64,000 nt of DNA from positions 145,548 to 209,547 of the forward strand of contig NC_018237.1 of NCBI RefSeq assembly GCF_000227135.1. Reading direction: 5' to 3'. The DNA comes from Leishmania donovani. Its lineage: Eukaryota > Euglenozoa > Kinetoplastea > Trypanosomatida > Trypanosomatidae. The notes beneath the pieces were generated by a model that did not search any database, was not told the DNA's origin, and saw only the letters and a program-made list of their open reading frames with translations. Shown one piece after another: positions 10,464 through 22,500 of this stretch. Within the stretch, counting starts at the first letter, position 1. Each line of letters starts with the position of its first letter. Position numbers and translations under genes: made by a program.

Positions 10464-13099
10464 ATGACACGCTCACAAAACCAAGCGCGCACACATGAGC
10501 CCTCCCACGACGCCGGGAAGGCGCAGAACAGCGCGCAAGGGTCGCAAGTGACGCAGAAATACTACGTCCATCCGCAGGCAGCTGCCTTGTTCTCTAAGTG
10601 GCCGTGGGTGCGACGGGTGCCGATATTTGGTGAGGCTGTCGAGGGCTACGGGCCCAAGGTCATCGTCGCTCTTGGTACGAGCTACCTGCTCTGCAAGGGC
10701 GTCGCGGATCAGATTCTTACCGGTCAGACGTACGCCATGATGATTGATCGCTACGGCATCAGTGTTCCCCGCTACCAGCGCCTGTCTCCGATTTCGTCCA
10801 TGGGGTGGTCCATCAAGGCCTTCACAGCGATGCTCTGCGACGGCTTCGCCTTCCTCGGCTACACGAAGCGCTGGTACATGTTCATCTCCTGCGTCGGCGG
10901 TGGCGCGTTCGCGCTGATCTACGGCCTCCTTCCGGCGAAGGAGGCGTCGGCTGATGTGGCAGCCGCCTTCNNNNNNNNNNNNNNNNNNNNNNNNNNNNNN
11001 NNNNNNNNNNNNNNNNNNNNNNNNNNNNNNNNNNNNNNNNNNNNNNNNNNNNNNNNNNNNNNNNNNNNNTGGGGTGGTCCATCAAGGCCTTCACAGCGAT
11101 GCTCTGCGACGGCTTCGCCTTCCTCGGCTACACGAAGCGCTGGTACATGTTCATCTCCTGCGTCGGCGGTGGCTGGCCGTGGGTGCGACGGGTGCCGATA
11201 TTTGGTGAGGCTGTCGAGGGCTACGGGCCCAAGGTCATCGTCGCTCTTGGTACGAGCTACCTGCTCTGCAAGGGCGTCGCGGATCAGATTCTTACCGGTC
11301 AGACGTACGCCATGATGATTGATCGCTACGGCATCAGTGTTCCCCGCTACCAGCGCCTGTCTCCGATTTCGTCCATGGGGTGGTCCATCAAGGCCTTCAC
11401 AGCGATGCTCTGCGACGGCTTCGCCTTCCTCGGCTACACGAAGCGCTGGTACATGTTCATCTCCTGCGTCGGCGGTGGCGCGTTCGCGCTGATCTACGGC
11501 CTCCTTCCGGCGAAGGAGGCGTCGGCTGATGTGGCAGCCGCCTTCATCTTCCTGTCGACGTGGGGCAAGGCCAACGTGGATATCCTGTCGGAGGGCCATT
11601 ACAGTCGACTGATGCGCCAGAACCCGAAGCCTGGCCCGTCCATGGTGAGCTGGATCTGGTTCTGGATCATGGTAGGGGCCATCATCGCCACTGTGATGAA
11701 CGGCCCGCTCGCGGATGCCGGGAAGCCGCAGATCAGCATCTTCGTGTCTGCCGCGCTGCAGCTCATCACCTGCGTCTTCTACCTGTTCAACTGGTACGGG
11801 GAGAAGAAGAACCGCGTNNNNNNNNNNNNNNNNNNNNNNNNNNNNNNNNNNNNNNNNNNNNNNNNNNNNNNNNNNNNNNNNNNNNNNNNNNNNNNNNNNN
11901 NNNNNNNNNNNNNNCAGCATGGTGGTGCGGCGAAGGGGAAGAGGAGCCCGCAGCGCTCGCACTCGGATGAGGACGTGGAGGGTGCCGTACGGGATGCCCT
12001 CAACGATGGTCAGCGCGACAACGGTGAACTTGTGCAGGACGTCTACGACGACGCGTATGACGACGGCGAAGAGGTGGCCGAGGGCGAGGTGTACTACGGC
12101 AAGCCGCCGGTGCCGTGCCTGTTCGGGCTGTTCGAGGCGAACACGGAGGTGATTTCGAAGAACTGGAAGATCTTCGTGTACAGCGTTGTCATGACCTGTG
12201 CTGTGATCGCGATGCTGTGCTGCAACATCCTGGCCGACACGCTGGGCCTCCTGGTTGCGTGCGTCGTTGTGTCGACCATCTGCTGCGCCGCGTCCTTCTG
12301 GGCCCTGCCGCTGGTGATTGCGAAGGCGAATGTGTTCTGCTACCTTCAGATGGCCGTCTACATCCGTGCCACTAGTCCACTGTACGCCTTTTATCTGAAC
12401 TCGAATGAATGCCAAGGTGATTACCCCAACTTCACCTACACCTTCTACAACACGGTGGCTGGCGTGATTGGCAACCTCGCAGGGCTGGTCGGCGTGACGC
12501 TGTTCAACTTCCTGTTCGCGAAGCATAACTATCAGGTGACCTTCATTGTGACGACAATCATGCAAGTTCTGGCAGCGCTGTTCGACATCATCATGGTGAA
12601 GCGCTGGAACAAGCGCATCGGCATCCCTGACCATGCCATGTACATCTGGGGTGATGCGGTTGTAGCACAGATTGTTTACATGCTTGGTTTCATGCCGTTG
12701 GTTGTGATGCTGTCTCGCCTGTGCCCTCGTGGCTCGGAGAGTGTCGTGTATGCGCTGATGGCGGGCTTCGCGAATCTTGGCCAGACCACCTCGTCGTCCC
12801 TCGCTGCGATCATTATGGAGTACGGCTGGCCTATTTTTTCGGATAACGACCCATGCAACTACGACAACCTGCCGCTGCTGCTGTTCGTGACCAGCGTCTG
12901 CACGCCGCTGCTGGTGATTCCACTTTCGTACTTGCTCCCGATGGCGCGAATCATTGATGATGTGGACATTGACGGCAAGGTGGTGCGTCAGAAGGCTGAT
13001 GAGATGCGCGCGAAGGTAATGGCCGCAGCCAAGGACAGCACCTTGGAGCACTCCGCGGAGGCTTCGGCCGCGGCTGCTGCGCCAAAGGGCCACTTGTAA
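10464..13099 (+). CDS. Folate/biopterin transporter family protein (array copy 2, misassembled)
   Basis: FBT-family transporter. The N-terminus is unique (starts MTRSQNQARTHEPSH), then joins the family sequence at the WPWVRRVP block. The assembled interior is faulty. 10599-10970 is repeated at 11174-11545, with a 99-N gap (10971-11069) and a third partial repeat (11070-11173) between. Reading 10464-10598 followed by 11174-13099 removes the repeats and gives one open frame of 686 codons, the family's usual size. A second gap (11818-11914, 97 N) falls where intact copies carry exactly 97 bases of loop sequence, so the frame is kept across it. The second half carries NWKIFVYSVVMT, PNFTYTFYN (glycosylation sequon) and CPRGSESVVYALMAGF. 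The Ala-rich C-terminal tail is specific to this copy. The stop is TAA at 13097. Family certain; exact internal sequence not trustworthy. Confidence 0.85.
10971..11069. other. Assembly gap (99 N) in FBT2
   Basis: After the gap, sequence restarts at a position equal to 10801, so the two contig ends overlap and were not merged. Confidence 0.95.
11070..11545 (+). repeat. Duplicated transporter sequence inside FBT2
   Basis: 11070-11173 repeats 10801-10904. At 11174 the sequence jumps back, without Ns, to a position equal to 10599 and then repeats 10599-10970 exactly. This is either a collapsed contig join or a real internal duplication; the clean 686-codon frame obtained without it favours an artefact. 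Confidence 0.8.
11818..11914. other. Assembly gap (97 N) in FBT2 loop
   Basis: Its size equals the 97 bases present at the same place in copy 5 (33630-33726), so only base identities are missing here. Confidence 0.9.
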
Positions 13100-16000
13100 G
13101 GTGAGCATCTCGTCAGTGTGCGTTGGTCGCTCGTGCTAGGCTGATGCAGAGGTGATGTCGAAGTAGTGGAACGCGCGCACATTCACGTCGAGAAGGTGCC
13201 GCGACTTGTTTTCTTTGTTTTTTTGTTGTGGCTCACTCACCCCCCTCCCCATTTTTTTTCTTGGACCCCATTGCGCTGTACGAAGACAGACAGACAGATG
13301 CGAGGGGATGCACGCCTCCCAAAGGCAGAACAGCACCACTCAATCGTACTCGTTGACTGCTCGAACCTTCGTTGGCGATCTCCCTCCCTCTACCCCATCC
13401 CTCGCTGCGCGCCTGGCTGGAGGAATGAGTGCTGCTGGCAAAGAAGAGACGCGTTAAGAGGCGGAATGGCGTCGTTCTTGCGGCTGCTCCATATCTGTTT
13501 TTTGTTTGTTTGTTTTTGCTTGTCTGCATCCAAAGTACGTATTCATTCTTCAGTTCTCCTCTTTTTTTTTTCATCGTGATGGATCACCCACGCACACAGA
13601 CACGCGTGCGAGTTTGTTTCGCCCGGTCACTTGCTGTGCCTGTCTTGGGTGCACGAGTGTTGCTGTTGTGCCTATACGCATATATAACTACTCGGGCCCT
13701 TATCTGTTTTCATCCCTGCTGGCGCTATCCTTGCGCCCCTAGTGTGCGTGCGTGGGTCTCCCCCTCCCTTCCCCTCTCTCTCTCTCTGCGTGACCTTGTG
13801 CCTGCAGTGCGTGTACGGTTTTGTGCCACGTCTTCCCTCTCCTCTCTCTTTTCGTCCCCTTTTCTTCTTTATTGTTTGTTTCCTTCGTCTTTCTCCATAG
13901 TGATGTCTCTATTCGACTCCCCCCGCCTTCTCCCCCTCCCCTCTGTCTTCATCCGCCTCCCCACACCTCCCCCCTTTCCCCCATCCCTCCCCCTCCTCCT
14001 CCACAAACACCATGGCCACATGAGCACACGCCTTTGCTATCGTTGTTGCTATCTTTTCTGAGATGATGGCTCCACGTGTGCTTGTGTGGCCCTCGTCGTT
14101 CCTCTTTTACCTTTTCCTGCATAGATGCAGCAGCTTTACTGCTGTTCTGACTCAGCAGTGGGTCCCTCCCTTGTGTGCTCCCCAGTCAATGGCACTCCAT
14201 GGCGCTCGGCCTTCCTCCTCCCCATTCCACAACGCGCCCTCGTCCGTTAACGCGACGCTCGCCTGTGCGATGGGTGGAAGAAGTCGAGCGCAACGCGAAG
14301 AAGGAAGCCGTGGTGTCAGGAGACATGGAGCAGAAACTGCATGGAAACATGTGCGCGTCCAATATGGTGTGTGTGTGCGCCTGATCGTTTTCTTGGCATT
14401 CGCATGTACGGCTGTATGCTTGGCTCCTGAATTTGTAAGCGCATGGGTCTGTGACAAGCGCCGTTGAGCCACTAGCTTTACGATCGGGGGCATCATGGGT
14501 CCTCATGTGGTGTGCGTATATGTATGTATGTGTGCGTGTGCGTGTGCGTGTGTGCTGTCTTTCTTTGGCTCATCATTGCCATCATGTTGCATATGACTTC
14601 GTTTCCCCGTAACGCACGCCGCCGCCGCCCCCACACTTCCCTTCCTTCTATCCCCTCCACTGACTCTTTCGCATGCGTCTCCGTCCCCCTTTTTTTTTAA
14701 TTTTGCCGTTGTAATCGTCGATGTCGTTGTCGCATCTTCATATCGTATGTCCCCATCCTCTCCTTCCCCTACCCTCCCCTCCCTCTTGCCCGCTCTGCAC
14801 GCGAGCGTCTCTCCGTAAGAGCAATACGAAAACAAGGATGAGCGCTGCGCACACGTGCAGACACACACACGCACACACACACATACGTGCGTACAGAAAG
14901 ATGGATGAGCAGGTATGTGTACTTGTGTATGGCGCCTCCTCTGTGAATCTGTGTGCGTCCTCATTCTCCCTCTCCCTCTCTTCCTGCCTCTCCCGTTTTC
15001 TTTCCCCTCCATGCTGCTGCGTGTTTTCCTTTTCCTCTCTTCTCCGCCTCCCTCCCCCCTTGTCTCTGCAGGAAAAACACAATGAGTGCTGTGTCTGTCC
15101 CCCTCCCCTACCCCACCCCCCCCCCACACACACACACACTTTCCTTCATCTGTACATGGCGTCTGTCGGGTGCACCTGATGCAGGTGGGATTCCGGTAAA
15201 GTGCAGGAAAAGGAGCCGGCAAAACAAAAAAGGCGAATCGAAGGAAAATGCCCAACGCACTGTGTTTGTGTGCGTGTGTGTGTGTGTGCGGTGGTGGGGT
15301 TAGGGGGGCGTTACACAGCACAACCACTCCTCTCCCCTCCCTCCCTCCCATCCCAAGAATCGGAAAGAAGAGCAGATGCGCCATGGGTCTTCGCTATCCT
15401 GTTGTACATGTCGGGGGGGAAGGGGGGATATAAGTGTCGGCTGCGTCATATCTTTTCACTATACATTTTTTTCTGCTGCGGGCTCAGTGCATTTCGCGCA
15501 ACAGAAATGAAAAACAAACAACAAAAAAAAAAACGAAGGCTTTTTGATGACTTCTCTTTTATGCAAAACCCCCTCCTCCTCCCCCCCCCCTGTGCCACGG
15601 TCCGTCCCTTGTAGAAACGTACACATACATATGTGTGTGTGTGTGTGTGTGTTGGCTGCCCACATACACGCACACGCACCGGCAGCGGTGAGAAGGGACG
15701 GCAGTTCCACCACGTCGCCTTCATCTCACAGGCTTCGCTCCTCAAGGCTTGTGTGCTTGAGGTTGTGTCGCCATCTTGTTCGGCTGTGTTCGTGCGCGTG
15801 CGTGCTCGAACCCACATATGGTGTCTGTCTGAGCCTGTGTGTGTGTCTATCGTTGTGGTTGGTGCCCCTCTTCTCTCATTTCACGCACACACACACACGC
15901 ACGCACGCACGCGCACCATTTGGCATGGTCGCCCTCCGCTCCGGTGCTTCGATCCTCGCTCCTGTTTTTTTTTTGTTTGTTTACTCTATGCATGTATATA

Positions 16001-16911
16001 CACATATATACTCCTTTAATTTTTGTCTTCGCCTTCGTCCTCCGCATCTTCAAGCGATGCGTGTGCGCAGGTGCCTGTGTTGTCGGTTGTCTCTCTCTCT
16101 CTCTCAACGCTTCGCAGATGTTATGTGCGCACTTGTCGTACGGTTTCCATTCGATTTCCTGTTAACCTCCCATCAAGCACACGCACACGTAAGCACACCC
16201 GTGGGCGTGTCTGTGTGTTCGGCATGCATGCAAGCATGCGTGTGTGTGTGTGTGTGTGTGTGCCTTTTCTCTTCTCGTTGATGTTTTTGTTTTGTTCTGC
16301 CGGCAGGGTCTTCGGCGCCGAAGCGGCAAAGCCAGCAAAAGAGGGGGCACGAGCGAACCACCACGGCACCAAAACAAGAGCCGCAGCCTTGCACGACGTT
16401 GCTTCGATGGTGACACTGCTCACATGTGCCTGCTCCACCCTCTGACAGCTTCGGACGTTTTTCGTGGTTGTTGCTGTCGTCCCACGCCACCGTCATCGCC
16501 ACGACGCGTGCACTGAGCTATGGTTCAGCGAGACATCGAAACAAACCAAGATAGTACGAACGCTCTCTCTCGTTGTTTGTCTCCTAGCTGGTGTTATGGA
16601 CGGTGCTTGCCGCCGTGTCCCTTTCCCTTCTCCAAGAGCGGACTCCATTTTGTTGTTTCTCACCACATTGGCATCAACTCGCTCTCTCCTTGTGTGCGTC
16701 TCTTCGTGCGTGGCCTCCCCTCTTTTCCCGCCACCCATCAACGGCGTCTTCACATCACCTTCCGGCCATCCCACGTCTCGCATAACCTGGCCCTCCCCCA
16801 CGCTCCCTTCCTCGATCGCTAAGCTGCCGTCCCCCGCTCATCTTCTCTCTCTCGTACATCTAAACACACGAACGCCGAAATCCTGCCTGTTCCTTTCCAG
16901 CAGTAACACAG
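13100..16911. other. Spacer between FBT2 and FBT3
   Basis: Nearly 4 kb without a convincing gene. CT-rich blocks (for example 13745-13785, 13915-14010, 14740-14810), GT/CA repeats (14540-14556, 15275-15290, 15631-15651, 16240-16262) and short A or T runs. Open frames on both strands are low complexity. Probably the 3' UTR of copy 2, intergenic sequence and the 5' flank of copy 3. Confidence 0.55.
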
Positions 16912-16952
16912 TCACACGTTTCTTTTCTTCTCTTCCGCCTTCTCTTCCTGAG
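16912..16952 (+). promoter_or_regulatory. Candidate spliced-leader acceptor of FBT3
   Basis: A T/C tract (tttcttttcttctcttccgc and following bases) ends in AG at 16951-16952, about 255 bases before the start codon. Later AGs are possible. Confidence 0.35.
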
Positions 16953-17206
16953 CCGTTCCGTGTCGTTCACAAGCTCAGCCCTCCGCCCCCATCCCCTCCA
17001 TCTCTGGCTTCGGCGCGATCCCGTCGGTGCTACGTGCCGCTGTGCTGTTTATCATCCATCTCTATTCGCCTCGGGCTCTCTCGCCTACCTTGAGCCTTCG
17101 ATCTCCCCTCCTTGCGGGAACCCCACCTCCCCCGACTCCCCATCCTGTTCACCTTCGTTCCGCCGCCTATATCGGCACCCGCCTACGGCATCCGTGAAGT
17201 CGAACC

Positions 17207-19284
17207 ATGTCCCACAACGAGGCCGCTCCCAAGCGCGAGAAGGACGCCGCGGGTGCAGCAGCGGTGCCTGAGGCAGCCGCCGCGGGAAATGACGGCAAGT
17301 ACATCCACCCCGAGGCAGCGTCCCTGTTCGCCAGGTGCCCGTGGGTTCGCCGCGTCCCCGTGTTTGGCGAGGCTGTCGAGGGCTATGGGCCCAAGGTCAT
17401 CATCGCCCTCGGCGGGTGCTACCTGCTCTGCAAGGGCGTCGCGGATCAGATTCTGCGCGGTCAGACGTACGCCATGATGATGGATCGCTACGGCATCGAC
17501 GTGGCCCGCTACCAGCGCCTGTCTCCGATTTCGTCCATGGGGTGGTCCATCAAGGCCTTCACAGCGATGCTCTGCGACGGCTTCGCCTTCCTCGGCTACA
17601 CGAAGCGCTGGTACATGTTCATCTCCTGCGTCGGCGGTGGCGCGTTCGCGCTGATCTACGGCCTCCTTCCGGCGAAGGAGGCGTCGGCCAACGTCGCGTG
17701 TGCCTTCATCTTCCTGTCGTGCTGGGGCAAGGCCAACGTGGATATCCTGTCTCAGGGCCATTACAGTCGACTGATGCGCCAGAACCCGAAGCCTGGGCCA
17801 TCCATGGTGAGCTGGATCTGGTTCTGGATCATGACCGGCTCACTCATCGCGACTGTGATGAACGGCCCGCTCGCGGATGCCGGGAAGCCGCAGATCAGCA
17901 TCTTCGTGTCTGCCGCGCTGCAGCTCATCACCTGCGTCTTCTACCTGTTCAACTGGTACGGGGAGAAGAAGAACCGCGTGCTGCGCTCCGAGGACGCGCT
18001 GTTTATTCTGGAGGAGACGCGCAAGGAGCGTGAGCGCCTGGGCACTGAGCTGATGGACGACGGCACGGCGGGTGCGCAGCATGGTGGTGCGGCGAAGGGG
18101 AAGAGGAGCCCGCAGCGCTCGNNNNNNNNNNNNNNNNNNNNNNNNNNNNNNNNNNNNNNNNNGAACTTGTGCAGGACGTCTACGACGACGCGTATGACGA
18201 CGGCGAAGAGGTGGCCGAGGGCGAGGTGTACTACGGCAAGCCGCCGGTGCCGTGCCTGTTCGGGCTGTTCGAGGCGAACACGGAGGTGATTTCGAAGAAC
18301 TGGAAGATCTTCGTGTACAGCGTTGTCATGACCTGTGCTGTGATCGCGATGCTGTGCTGCAACATCCTGGCCGACACGCTGGGCCTCCTGGTTGCGTGCG
18401 TCGTTGTGTCGACCATCTGCTGCGCCACGTCCTTCTGGGCCCTGCCGCTGGTGATTGCGAAGGCCAACGTCTTTGGATACCTTCAGATGGCTGTTTCCAT
18501 CCGTGTCAGCAGTCCCGTAAACGCGTTCTTTCTGAACACCTACGGCTGCCCCGGCAACCTGCCCAACTTCACCTACACCTTCTACGGAACGGTGGCTGGC
18601 GTCATCAGCAGTGCTGTTGGTATGATTACCGTGACGCTGTTCAACTTCCTGTTCGCGAAGCATGGCTACCGCCTCACCTTCATTGTGACGACAATCATGC
18701 AGGTTATGGGTGGTGTGTTCGACATCATCATTGTGAAGCGCTGGAACCTGCACATCGGCATCCCTGACCACGCCATGTACATCTGGGGTGATGCTGTTGT
18801 GGGTGAGCTCGTGTACATGCTTGGATGGATGCCGATGATCGTGCTGCTGTCTCGCCTGTGCCCTCGTGGCTCGGAGAGTGTCGTGTATGCGCTGATGGCG
18901 GGCTTCTCCAACCTTGGCCAGACCACCGCGGCGTCTCTCGGTGCGATCATCATGGAGTACGGCCTGCCTGTGTTCAAGACGCAGGATGACGGGTCTCGCT
19001 GCAACTACGACAACCTGCCGCTGCTGCTGTTCCTGTGCAGCATGTGCACGCCGCTGCTGGTGATTCCGCTGAGCATAATACTGCTTCCGAAGGCGCGCAT
19101 CTGCGACGATATCGACATTGACGGCAAGGTGGTGCGTCAGGCCGTGGATAAGCAGGTCGCAGCTGCTCCGCTGTCGAGCTCCGACTCGGACGCGGTGATG
19201 AATGCCGAACCGCTTCATGGGAACAAGGCGGATGAGCGCAAGGCCACGCAGAGCGGTCGTGCGCAGACGCAGAAAAAGGAGTGA
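17207..19284 (+). CDS. Folate/biopterin transporter family protein (array copy 3)
   Basis: FBT-family membrane transporter, starting MSHNEAAPKREKDAAG and ending in a Lys-rich tail (TQKKE). The only damage is a 41-N gap at 18122-18162. Copies 4 and 5 carry 66 bases at that place, so the gap is 25 bases too small and falsely breaks the frame. With the right size the gene would be 2103 bases, 700 aa. Family blocks visible are MGWSIKAF, GYTKRWYMFIS, GKANVDILSQGHYSRLM, NWKIFVYSVVMT and CPRGSESVVYALMAGF. PNFTYTFYG has a potential N-glycosylation site in a predicted external loop. The loop is acidic (VYDDAYDDGEE). The N-terminal 200 codons are nearly identical to copies 4 and 5, while bases upstream of the ATG are unrelated. 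A 102-bp stretch (18826-18927) is identical to copy 6. Substrate not assignable. Confidence 0.92.
18122..18162. other. Assembly gap (41 N) in FBT3 loop
   Basis: Homologous copies have 66 bases here, so the gap length is wrong and introduces an artificial frame change. Confidence 0.9.
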
Positions 19285-19538
19285 GCTCGCAGCGCTGGAT
19301 TATGTCTGCCACTGCTCATGAAGCGCTCGTTTCAAGTTTATATCTGCAGAGTGTTCACCCGTGGTCAACGGCATGCACTGGATGGCATCGTTGTGATGCC
19401 GACGCGCTTAGCCTTTGGAGGTTTTGTTTGGCAGTGTTCACACCGCAGCAGTCGGACCTGTACGCGCTGCTGTTCCTCTCCCTCCTGTTGTCCCTCTTGT
19501 CTCCGCGCCACTGCTTCTCGTTTTTTTTTATGATCATA

Positions 19539-19582
<44 letters not shown>

Positions 19583-22500
19583 ATGCTCGCTTTCTGCACG
19601 GTGCCTGCCAACCCAGCGAAACATGCAGGACGTCGTATTCATCCCTCCTCCCTCCATGTGCGCATGCATAAGCCCTAGGGAAAAGCGAAGAGAAGCACCC
19701 GAGAGCCAAAGAGAGATCAAGGAAGCGACGCGGCAGCCCAATAAACCCCGTAAGCCCCCGTTTGGAAGATCACCATGACGGTCGCTACTTGTATAATGCC
19801 CCCCCCTCTCCCTCCCTTCCCCCTCCCTCCCTCTAGCTTTCCGTCTCCTCCTTTCCTTGTTTGCTCGCCCAGCATTAAAGTCGATGTCCGACGCCATTCT
19901 TGTTTCTTTTTTTATGCCTTTTCTGTTTCTCGGTTTCTTCAATCTTTCTCCAGTGAACGGAGGAGCCGGCACACGACGTAGGAAGCACCAGAGCACACCC
20001 GTACACACAGGCACACAATGTCCATTTGTGTATCTGTATATTTAGATGGGTATTGTATGTGTGTGCGTGTGTGTGTGTGTGTATGTGCATGTGCTTCTTC
20101 CTTTCCTCTCACATCCTTCCCCCTTTTCCCTTTTCCACCCCTCCCTCTCTCCCATGTTTCTGTGTTGTTACATATTTTTTGTGTGTTGGTGTTCGGTGTA
20201 TGGGGAGGGGGGTGGTGGGCGAGCCTCTTTTGTGGTCCTCCCTGTACCCTCGTTCTCTATGTTTGCTGTCGTTTCGTTCTTTTTCTTTTCCCCACACCGC
20301 CACCACCACGACCGTGCCCCGTCCCCCGTCCTCCACCCCCCATCCTCCGCCCTTCCTGCTTCCATAATCATTGTTTCCTTTCGGCTCTGTGCGTGTTGGC
20401 ACCTTATTTTATGGCCTGAGCCGTTTATCGCCTCCTTGTTTGTCCTCCCTCTCTCTTTCTTGATTACTGTTTTCTTTTTTGTGTGTGTGTTTATGTGCGT
20501 GTGTGACTTTTACTTCGTCAGTGCAGAAGAATACAGAGCGCGCCACTGCACCTGTCGCTTCTCTACCGTCCCCTCATCCCCCTCCACCGCCCTAACCACA
20601 GTTGTCTCGCTCGTTGTCGATCGAAACCCCCATGCCACCTCTTCCCTTTTCTGAAACCGTACACGCGAGGTATTCTTCTTCGGCACTGGCTCGTGTTCCA
20701 AGGCCCCTCCACTGTTTTTTTTGCTGTTTTTTTTTTTTTGCTTTCACAGGCTTAGGAAAAAGAGGGGCTTCCGTTTGGAGCAGGAGGTCGCGCCTGTGTG
20801 TGTGTGAGCGGACTGCCTGTCCTCCTCCTCCTCCCCCCACCCCCTCCCTCAAAACGATAAAGACACAAGGTGCTCGTGCTACCCGAAACGATGAAAAGGG
20901 CAGGCAGGGCGGAGCGAGTTTTGTGGCAGGTCATGTTTTTGTTGTCGACTCCCACCTCCTCTCCGCCGCCATCTACGCCACAGCGTGCTTGTTTTCTTTC
21001 TCTTCAGGACGGATTCCCGGCGCAACGGATCGTTTCTTGACGTGCGCGCGCGTGTGTGGTATTGCGACTCGCTGATCTACTTCGTTGTGTCTCCCACCCA
21101 TTCATCACCTCCTTGTTTTTTTTTTTTGCGGTTCCGCCGAGTGCTTAGTGTGTTTCGTAAAAATTGTTCCTGTGGTTTTCGACTCTTTCTCTCCATGTTG
21201 TACTCGTCTATTTTGTGTTTGTGTTTCCCCCTCACCTACGTCTCTTAGAAATTATGGTTTTCCCGCCTTTTCTTGTTCAATGTTCCGAAGCCAAATCACG
21301 CATGCGCGCACACGCACACCGGTTCCTTGCCTTTTACCCGCCACCCCATCCCTGGCCAAAAATGCTCTACAAGCTTCCTCGCATACTTCTCCCTCTCCTC
21401 ATGCACCTTTTTTCTGGTGTCTCGCCACCATTTGTGTGTCTGTCGGTGTGTTTTGTGTGTCTGTGCGTTCGTTGCGGTCCTGCAGACTCTTCCAATGGTC
21501 TCTCTTGACATACTTATGCCTCGCACACACACGCGCACACAGACTCCGATACACATTCCCTCTGCATGACTGTGCATGTTGTTTTGTTGCACCTTCTTCA
21601 TATTCTTCGTTGCCTTGTCAAGGAGATCGTGCCTCGAGGGAACGCCGCACAACTGTCAGCGCCGTCGAGCATCGTCGATTGGACGCAGAACCGAAGAAAA
21701 AAAAAAAGAAAGAGGGTGAGATGGATAAAGTGCGCATCTGCAATATCCGTGCACATCTCTCTGTCTCACTCTCTATCCACACATTTTTTTTCCGGCTGTG
21801 GCTGTGGATGTGTATGGATAAAAAGGGAACACATCTATACATTCGTTTTCATGTGTGCGTATGTAAGCATATATGTGTGTTGTGTGATTCATATGCTTCC
21901 CTCTCCCCTTTTATTTCGCTTGTAGCTGTTTTTCTCTTTTTTTTTCGTTTCCGTCCTTTCCCATTTTCCTGCTGCTCGGAGTGTTGCCACCCTTTCGCTG
22001 GTGTTCTTGGTCTCATCATGGTCTCTGCCCCCTCCGCCTCCCCTTCTCCTTTGGTCCCCCGTTTGCCTCACCTCCCTCCCTCCCTTTCCCGCCCTTTTTT
22101 GTTCGGTATCTGTTCTGTGCATATATATGCCCATGCATCTATATATATGTATATATATATATGTGTGTATGTCTGTGTCTGTGTGCGTGTGGTGCGGTCG
22201 TCTCCTGTTGGTGGAGGGCACTGGCCCAGGCCCCCTCCCCTCTACCTCCCCCCTTGTCCCTATCGCTCGCTTGTCACAGGAGGAAGCATTACACACACGT
22301 ACATAAGTAAAGCGGTATGTGTGTGTGTTCTGTGCCTCGCCCCGTCCTTCCCCACCCCTTCCCGCACACATACTCACACCTCGATCTCTCTCTCTCTCTT
22401 TCACTGGGTACCCTGTGATCGAAAAGGAAGCATTTCTTTTTTTTTTTCTAGGTTCGAGTTTTTCTCATGTAGATTTCTCCCCACACACACACACACTCCC

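Noticed and set aside
10919..13108. 729-codon minus-strand frame opposite FBT2
   Set aside because: Antisense shadow; the same His/Arg/Gln-rich text recurs opposite every array copy.
17941..19218. 425-codon minus-strand frame opposite FBT3
   Set aside because: Antisense shadow of the transporter.
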